Positions 58,673-64,000 of a DNA stretch of 64,000 bases are shown here, one piece after another. Under the pieces are notes generated by a model. That model was not told the DNA's origin and did no database searches. It saw only the letters and a list, made by a program, of their open reading frames with translations. Within the stretch, counting starts at the first letter, position 1; every line of letters starts with the position of its first letter. Location of the stretch: assembly GCA_020353195.1 (NCBI GenBank), contig CP070691.1, positions 3,375,052-3,439,051 on the forward strand. The letters are read 5' to 3'. Both the position numbers and the translations under genes were made by a program. The stretch comes from Phycisphaerales bacterium (GTDB lineage: Bacteria > Planctomycetota > Phycisphaerae > UBA1845).

Positions 58673-61207
58673 GTGACCGCCGCTGCCCAGGACGCAACAA
58701 GAGTGGCCGAACGGTTCCATCGCAACCTGCCGGATTGCAGAAGTCGTATCTGCGCCGAGATGCAGGGCCGGTGCGAGAAGGACAGCGCCGGGGTCGGTGT
58801 CGAGCTCCTTAAAGAAGTCGAACAGTGGCGGGACGCGCTTGCTCGGAACTTCGCGCTGCGAAACCGCGAGCGTTCGGCCCGTGAGCTGAACTTCGCCGTC
58901 CAGCGGATGATCGAGTGCGTGACCTTCCTGCGGATGTGCGAGGACCGCGGGATCGAGCCGTACGGCCGGCTGGAAGGACTATGCCGCGGCTCGAGCGTCT
59001 ACAAACGCCTCGGTGAGGTGCTTCGGCGGGCGGCTGAGCGCTACAACTCCAGCCTGTTCTGCTTCACGCCGGAAGAAGGGCTCAAGTCCTCTGACGGAGT
59101 GCCCCCGAGCCTGGAACTCGACGACGAGCCGCTCAAGAGAATGCTGGCCAGCCTGTACTGCTCGGAGAGACTCCATGAGTTCTCCACTCTGCCGCCGGAG
59201 TTTCTCGGGCAGGTGCACGAGCAGCTCCTCGGGAAGGTGATTCGCCGGACCAAAGAGCGGGAGGTCAAGATCGAAGATAAGCCCGAGGTGAAAAAAGCCG
59301 GCGGCATCTATTACACGCCCGGCGCCATCGTCGACTACATCGTCCAGCAGACCGTCGGGAAACTGCTGGAGGGCAAGACACCCGCCGACGTCGGACCGGA
59401 CCTTGAGCCGAGTCGCAAGCGCGCGGTCAAACAGAACCATCCGCCGAAGGCGGATAGGGAAGCGGTGCCTGGTCGGCGTTGCGGGCCGCTCCCTGACGGT
59501 CGCGGTTCGGATCGGCCCATCTGCATCGTCGATCCCGCGTGCGGGGCCGGCTCGTTTCTCCTCGGGGCGTATCGGTACTTGCTCGACTGGCACCGCGACT
59601 GGTACGTCAACGACGGCCCGGGAAATCACCGCGCGCGCATCTATCTGGACGCCGGCGGGCAATGGCGGCTGGACGTGCGGGAGAAGAAGCGCATCCTGTT
59701 GAACAACATCTACGGCGTGGACATCGAGCCGCAGGCCGTCGAAGTCACCAAGCTCTCGCTGCTGCTGACGGTCCTCGAGGGTGAGACCATCGGGCAGACG
59801 TCGTCTGTGTTGCACGAGTTGGTGCCGGACCTGAGCCGCAACATCAAGTGCGGCAACAGCCTCATCGGACCGGACGTCTACGGCGACCGGCAGATGAGCC
59901 CGCTGGACGACAATGAGCGCTACCGGATCAACGCTTTCGACTGGCACACCGAGTTCCCGGAGGTGTTCACACCGAACCGCGCCCGTGAGGAAGCGGCGCC
60001 GTGCGGGCCGCTCCCTGACGGTCGCGGTTCGGATCGGGGGGTCGACACTGGTTCGGGCTTCGATGTCGTGATTGGAAACCCGCCGTGGGGGCAGAAGCAC
60101 GTTCGGAGGGACAAACGACTGACCGGTTATCTGCGCAAGCGGTTCCAGTCTCTCGCCGGTATCTTTGACCTGTTTCGCCCGTTCATTGAGCAGGGAGCTG
60201 GGCTGCTCAGAGAGTCCGGGTATTTCGGCATGGTGCTTCCGGACGTGGTGCTCCTGAAGGACTATCAAGATACGCGGCGCTTCATCCTGAGCAATCTCGC
60301 TCTTCTGAGCATAGATTGGTGGGGGAAGGTGTTCAAAGGCGCCGTGATCGATACGATCACGCTCGTGGGGTGCAAGCAGCGAGTCGGGCCGGACCATAAT
60401 GTCCGAGTTTCAGTCAACGACCCGGGCAATCCACTGGTCCACACGATTCCGCAGCAACACTTCTGGGCCAACGAGCGCTATACGTTTAACCTCTATCTCA
60501 CACCGCGGAAGCGGGAGGTTCTGGATTCGCTCAAGCCGTACCCCCGCCTGGGAGACTACTTCGAAGTCCATGAGGGTGTGCACAGCGGGAACATTCGGGA
60601 GGCCCTGTTCGTGGACCGGTATACGGACGGGTCCTGTCGCGAGCTGATAGTCGGCAGGGACGAGATCGCGCCGCACGTGCTGCGATGGCGAGGTCGCCAC
60701 ATCCGCCTGAGCGAGGTTCCGACAGGGGAGAGCCCTGGACGTTATGCCAACGCGGGCCGGCCGGAGTGGTACGACCGGGAGAAACTGCTTGTCCGGCGTA
60801 CGGGCGACTACGTCCTGGCGGCCGTCGATCGCGAACACCGTTACGCGAGCAACAATTTCTTTATCGTGTTCCCGAAGCGTCCCTGCGGCATTGATCTGTA
60901 TGGTCTGTGTGCGCTGCTTAACGCTCCGTTCATCACGTGGTGCTTCAGGACCATTGAGCCCCGAAAGGGCCGCGTGTTCGCCGAGCTCAAGATCAAGCAC
61001 CTTCGCGTGTTTCCGCTACCCGACTGCGACCGGGATTCGGCCGGATGTGAGGCTCTCAACCGCCTGGGCGCCCGACGAAGCGCGCTGGCCCTGGCGGTCG
61101 GCAACGCCCGGATTCCCGCGAGCGTTCATCGTCGGTGCGCCCTTCTTGACGGACGGATCGCTACCACGGTGCGTGGGCTCTTCGGACTCCAGGAAGATCT
61201 TCCGTAG
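58673..61207 (+). CDS. Eco57I-type N6-adenine DNA methylase with two repeat-derived insertions
   Basis: An 844-residue protein: helical domain (about 20-215), methyltransferase with motif I DPACGAGSF (about 286-294) and catalytic motif IV NPPWG (about 469-473), and a C-terminal TaqI-like target-recognition domain (about 600-830). It methylates adenine in a specific DNA site. The nuclease domain that normally precedes the helical domain in type IIG enzymes is absent (only about 20 residues lie before it), so it may be an orphan or BREX/PglX-related methylase. Two copies of a dispersed palindrome are translated in frame (CGPLPDGRGSDR at about 271-282 and 440-451), each just before a catalytic motif. 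The start is GTG 58673. Confidence 0.85.
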   Translation: MTAAAQDATRVAERFHRNLPDCRSRICAEMQGRCEKDSAGVGVELLKEVEQWRDALARNFALRNRERSARELNFAVQRMIECVTFLRMCEDRGIEPYGRLEGLCRGSSVYKRLGEVLRRAAERYNSSLFCFTPEEGLKSSDGVPPSLELDDEPLKRMLASLYCSERLHEFSTLPPEFLGQVHEQLLGKVIRRTKEREVKIEDKPEVKKAGGIYYTPGAIVDYIVQQTVGKLLEGKTPADVGPDLEPSRKRAVKQNHPPKADREAVPGRRCGPLPDGRGSDRPICIVDPACGAGSFLLGAYRYLLDWHRDWYVNDGPGNHRARIYLDAGGQWRLDVREKKRILLNNIYGVDIEPQAVEVTKLSLLLTVLEGETIGQTSSVLHELVPDLSRNIKCGNSLIGPDVYGDRQMSPLDDNERYRINAFDWHTEFPEVFTPNRAREEAAPCGPLPDGRGSDRGVDTGSGFDVVIGNPPWGQKHVRRDKRLTGYLRKRFQSLAGIFDLFRPFIEQGAGLLRESGYFGMVLPDVVLLKDYQDTRRFILSNLALLSIDWWGKVFKGAVIDTITLVGCKQRVGPDHNVRVSVNDPGNPLVHTIPQQHFWANERYTFNLYLTPRKREVLDSLKPYPRLGDYFEVHEGVHSGNIREALFVDRYTDGSCRELIVGRDEIAPHVLRWRGRHIRLSEVPTGESPGRYANAGRPEWYDREKLLVRRTGDYVLAAVDREHRYASNNFFIVFPKRPCGIDLYGLCALLNAPFITWCFRTIEPRKGRVFAELKIKHLRVFPLPDCDRDSAGCEALNRLGARRSALALAVGNARIPASVHRRCALLDGRIATTVRGLFGLQEDLP
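59425..59515 (+). repeat. coding copy 1 of the CTCCCTGACGGTCGCGG repeat
   Basis: Inside the methylase gene, before motif I. Right arm GCGGGCCGCTCCCTGACGG...CGGTTCGG (59480-59510). The left arm has been partly replaced by a second palindrome ATCCGCC-GAA-GGCGGAT (59439-59455). The length keeps the reading frame. Confidence 0.8.
59977..60036 (+). repeat. coding copy 2 of the CTCCCTGACGGTCGCGG repeat
   Basis: Inside the methylase gene, before motif IV. CCGAACCGCGCCCGTGAGGA...GCGG (59973-59997) faces GCGGGCCGCTCCCTGACGG...CGGTTCGG (60002-60035). Encodes NRAREEAAPCGPLPDGRGSD without disturbing the frame. Confidence 0.8.
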
Positions 61208-61592
61208 GGCGCCTTGTGAGAAGGCCCTGTGGAGCGGACAAGCCCGGGTTCGGGCCGACGCTGCCGGCTCCCCGACGGCGTTGACGATCAATGACAGCGT
61301 CTCGGCACCGGCGTCCTGTGGTAACGAGACTGGCGGAGGGAGCGTCGGACGTCGCCGGCTCTGGGGTGGGGGACGTGGGTCGCCGGCAATCCACAATCGA
61401 TCGCGTTCATCCCCCACGAAGACGCTGGCTGCGGGCGGCTGTCGGCCGGGTCGGGGCTGGAAACAGGCGGGGAGAATTTTATAGACAGGGCGCGAGCGCG
61501 TAGTATTATACTCGGGTTCGCGTGAGCGTCGCACCGGCGCGGGGCGACGCGACACGGGATCTACAGTTCTTTCACACGAAGGGAGTCGAACG
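61208..61592. other. 385-bp intergenic region with a promoter
   Basis: Contains the promoter at 61482-61509. No gene recognised between the methylase stop and the small membrane peptide. Confidence 0.45.
61482..61509 (+). promoter_or_regulatory. sigma-70 promoter of the 19-residue membrane peptide
   Basis: -35 TAGACA (61482-61487), 16-base spacer, -10 TATTAT (61504-61509), in an unusually AT-rich patch. Transcript start near 61516, leader of about 77 bases. Confidence 0.5.
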
Positions 61593-61652
61593 ATGGACTG
61601 GTTGTGGATTCTCATTGTTGGGGCGATTGCCGCTGTCTATTTCTTTCTCTAG
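61593..61652 (+). CDS. 19-residue membrane peptide
   Basis: ATG 61593 to TAG 61650-61652 encodes MDWLW followed by a hydrophobic helix ILIVGAIAAVYFFL. The ribosome binding site AAGGGAG stands seven to eight bases upstream and a promoter is visible, which support expression despite the tiny size. No family is recognised. It resembles the peptide at 49284-49367 in architecture but not in sequence. Confidence 0.55.
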   Translation: MDWLWILIVGAIAAVYFFL

Positions 61653-62261
61653 CCCGCTGGCGGTGACGTAGCCTCAAGGCAAGCGTCTTGACAATTCGCC
61701 AAGCGAACCAGGGGGCGGTCCCGGACTGAGCAAGGGGCCGCCCCTCGCTCGGTGGACGTGTCGATTCGGTCGGCGCCGGAGCATTCCGACCTCGGTCATC
61801 CACGGGTCCGGTGAGGGTGAGCGTGCTGCCTGTGCTCAGCGTGTCACTGTCTTGTCGCCGACTCCTGTCGGAACGATCTCCTCATTCACAGACGCGATCA
61901 GCAGCTTGGGCGCGCACACGGTGCTCCTGAGCATCTCAAGCGGGTTCTTGCATGGCCCCGGCACGCGCCGTTCCCAACGCACGGATCAGTGTCCTTTTGT
62001 TGACGGCCGTACACGGCCGTACCTGTTCCGCGCGGACCTGGTCCGGCCCTCGCGCCGGCGGCGGTGGCCCAGGACGGACGGCTTCCATGGGGTCGGGTAC
62101 TGCGGGTGGCCTGTCAGCCGGCGTCGGGGGCGGAGCGGTGCGGGGCGGACGGTGCGGTTGCTCTTCGGGCCTGAGGGCATTCGTCGGGCCGCCGGACGCG
62201 GGGAGCCTGGCGGCGAGCAGGTTCGCAAACCGGTGAGATGAGGGTATAGTCTCTACGCGAT
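61653..62261. other. 609-bp intergenic region
   Basis: A hairpin GGGGCGG (61712-61718) / CCGCCCC (61738-61744) with a 19-base loop lies 60 bases after the small peptide and might stop its transcript, but lacks a T-run. A direct repeat ACGGCCGTAC occurs twice near 62004-62025. No gene recognised. Confidence 0.4.
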
Positions 62262-64000
62262 ATGGCGGCATTCCTCGGAATCCTGAAGACGTATCAGGCG
62301 TACGGGCTGATCGCTTTCACCGTTACGGTGTTTGCGACTGCGATGGCGATCCGCGTAGCGCGGCGCGTGGGCATGTTGGACGTGCCCGACCAGCAACTCA
62401 AGCCGCACGCCAGGCCCACGCCCTACCTGGGTGGCACGGCGATCTGCCTGGGGTGGACGGTGGCGCTGCTGGCGGCGATGGCGGCCGCCTGCGCGGACTG
62501 GCAGACGTTGCTGCCCATCCTGTTGGGCGGTGTCATGATCTCCGCCGTCGGGCTCGCGGATGACATGTGGGAGCTGTCCCCGAAGTTCCGTCTGATTCTC
62601 GTCACGTTGATCATTGCCGCGGTCCTGGTTTTCACGGGCATCGGGTTCCATCTGCTCGATTCGCTGCTTCACGTGATTGGCGTGTCCCTGCCGCGGGAGG
62701 TGGCAATCCCCGTATCGATTCTGGCCGGTGTGGCCATCGTGTTGGGGGCGTGCAATTCAGCTAACCTGATTGACGGGTTGGACGGATTGTGCACGGGTGT
62801 TACGGCCATCATAGCTCTCGGTTTCTTCCTGCTGGCCGCGCACCTGGCCGCCTGGAGCTACAGTGAGACGGGTGATCCGGTGCGTCTGGTGCTCGCCATC
62901 GCGATGCTGGGAACGGCGGTGGGCTTTCTGCCGCTGAACTTCAATCCGGCCAGGATCTTCATGGGCGATGCGGGCAGCATGCTGCTGGGGTTCAACTGCG
63001 GCATCATGATCCTGCTGTTCGCCGAGCGCGGGATTCTGCGGTGGCTGCTCGGCGGGTTGATGGTTTTCGCACTGCCGATCGCTGACACGGCCCTGGCGAT
63101 TGTTCGTCGCCGCCTCAGCAGGAGGCCGATCTTCGTCGGCGATCGCAGTCATTTTTACGACCAGCTGGTCGACCGGGGCATGTCGGTGAGGGCGGTTGTC
63201 GCCGTCAGCTACGCCATCGCTGCTTTCTACGCGGCCATGGGCTGTCTGGCAATCTGGGTTCGCACGCGTTATATCATCCCCCTGTACGTATTGATCGTGG
63301 TCGCCACTGTGGTGGTGCTGCACGTGCTCAACATGATGAGGGCCGGACCGCCGGCGAAGGTCGCCCCGCCCCGCAGGCGCATGAAGATCCTGTTCACCTC
63401 CGCCGGGCGCCGCGTCTCACTGATCCGGGCATTCCGCCGGGCCGCCGACGACTTGGGCATCGACCTGCAAGTTCACGCCGTGGACCATCATCCGATGGCG
63501 CCGGCCCTTCACATCGCCGATGAAACCGCCCTTGTTCCCCAGGTCACGTCGGATGACTATTGTGATCACCTCCTGGCCCATTGTCGCGAGAATGGAATCG
63601 ACGCGCTCATTCCCCTGATCGACCCCGAGCTCTATCCGCTGGCGAAGGCCCGTGACCGGTTCGACGAGTTCGGCACGCGCGTGATCATCTCGTCGCCCGA
63701 CGTTATTCGCATCTCGAAAGACAAGGTCCGCACCGGTGAGTTCCTGCGCCAACATGGCTTCCTGACGCCCAGGATCCTGACCGGCGAGGACCTTGCCGCC
63801 CCGACGCTCCCCTTGTTCATCAAACCCAAGACCGGCAGCTCCAGTCTTGGGGCGCATAAGATCGGCACGCCCGAGGACCTCGCCTACTACCGCAGTGTCA
63901 GCCCCGATTCCATCATTCAGGAGTTCATCGCGGGTCCGGAATACACGGTCGACGTCTTTGCGGATTTTGACGGCAGGCCGCGGTGCGCCGTGCCCCGCCG
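62262..64000 (+). CDS. WecA-type sugar-1-phosphate transferase fused to an ATP-grasp domain (3' end outside window)
   Basis: At least 579 residues, open to the right edge. Residues 1-360: undecaprenyl-phosphate GlcNAc-1-P transferase (WecA/TagO/MraY family) with about eleven helices and its motifs HARPTPYLGG, GLADDMWELSP (Asp-Asp), NSANLIDGLDGL and FMGDAGSMLLG. Residues about 374 on: an ATP-grasp protein of the PylC/CarB-like group (KILFTSAGRRVSLIRAFRRA, IDALIPLIDPELYPLAKAR, ISKDKVRTGEFLRQ, PLFIKPKTGSSSLG). No stop codon lies between them; the joint is a Pro/Arg linker (about 362-373). Known WecA proteins have no such domain. It should start glycan assembly on a lipid carrier and ligate an acidic or amino compound. 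Confidence 0.82.
   Translation, partial: MAAFLGILKTYQAYGLIAFTVTVFATAMAIRVARRVGMLDVPDQQLKPHARPTPYLGGTAICLGWTVALLAAMAAACADWQTLLPILLGGVMISAVGLADDMWELSPKFRLILVTLIIAAVLVFTGIGFHLLDSLLHVIGVSLPREVAIPVSILAGVAIVLGACNSANLIDGLDGLCTGVTAIIALGFFLLAAHLAAWSYSETGDPVRLVLAIAMLGTAVGFLPLNFNPARIFMGDAGSMLLGFNCGIMILLFAERGILRWLLGGLMVFALPIADTALAIVRRRLSRRPIFVGDRSHFYDQLVDRGMSVRAVVAVSYAIAAFYAAMGCLAIWVRTRYIIPLYVLIVVATVVVLHVLNMMRAGPPAKVAPPRRRMKILFTSAGRRVSLIRAFRRAADDLGIDLQVHAVDHHPMAPALHIADETALVPQVTSDDYCDHLLAHCRENGIDALIPLIDPELYPLAKARDRFDEFGTRVIISSPDVIRISKDKVRTGEFLRQHGFLTPRILTGEDLAAPTLPLFIKPKTGSSSLGAHKIGTPEDLAYYRSVSPDSIIQEFIAGPEYTVDVFADFDGRPRCAVPR

Noticed and set aside
58979-60397. 472-residue antisense frame in the methylase gene
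   Set aside because: No motifs; the sense strand has motif I and motif IV of an adenine methylase.
1-64000. CRISPR arrays
   Set aside because: No regularly spaced identical direct repeats of 24-40 bases were seen; the regular repeats found are the 144-bp blades of the propeller gene and the octamers in rnpB.

Overview
The window most likely comes from an uncultured, GC-rich planctomycete, probably Phycisphaerae-like. Several secreted proteins end in the planctomycete dockerin-like repeat (DxDGDGDVDLxDFxxF). Small membrane proteins carry a CxxCGYxLxGxxxxxCPEC zinc ribbon. There is a TMTC-type TPR glycosyltransferase, prepilin-type and PEP-CTERM-like exported proteins, and Cys-containing C-terminal sorting tails. 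The window opens inside a selenocysteine tRNA, so the organism should be able to make selenoproteins.

Layout. (1) 1-10 kb: an accessory region starting right after tRNA-Sec. Single unrelated genes (CPBP protease, lipoproteins, DUF1579 protein, zinc-ribbon proteins, a dockerin protein) alternate with copies of a palindromic element whose arms read AAAAAGGTGTCAGG...CCTGACACCTTTTT. One lipoprotein gene occurs twice, 4.9 kb apart, without indels. (2) 10-24 kb: a mostly core block with a lipoprotein pair, a sugar-nucleotide epimerase, a Na+/Ca2+ exchanger-like protein, an enolase-superfamily epimerase, Hsp20-Lon, an isocitrate/isopropylmalate-type dehydrogenase and a thioredoxin-TPR protein. (3) 24.2-27 kb: RNase P RNA with a long octamer-repeat helix, its 3' end overlapped by an operon of Mu-like phage genes (gp27, gp26 and gp25 types) that lacks a terminase. 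(4) 27-30 kb: a REC-like protein coupled to a diguanylate cyclase. (5) 30-38 kb: an IS1380 remnant, a young NHL beta-propeller surface protein, a cohesin-like/BIG2/dockerin protein and the TMTC-like glycosyltransferase. (6) 38-50 kb: DUF1611/DgcN, an Rrf2-type regulator, squalene synthase, a TGS GTPase, a PEP-CTERM-like protein, a heptosyltransferase, a Bpt-type aminoacyl transferase, a zinc dehydrogenase, a second CPBP protein, an HhH-GPD glycosylase and DprA. (7) 51-56 kb: a sigma-54 response regulator, a histidine kinase, a prepilin-like protein and a sugar-phosphate-isomerase-like protein. (8) 56-64 kb: MutL, a short TGA-interrupted reading frame with a SECIS-like hairpin, an Eco57I-type adenine methylase carrying two in-frame palindromic repeat insertions, a 19-residue membrane peptide, and the start of a fused WecA-type/ATP-grasp protein that runs off the right edge.

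The points most worth following up are the gene/palindrome array beside tRNA-Sec, the possible small selenoprotein at 58.37 kb, the WecA-ATP-grasp fusion, the coding repeats in the methylase, and the Mu-like cassette ending inside rnpB. All functional names come from reading motifs by eye. No database search was possible.
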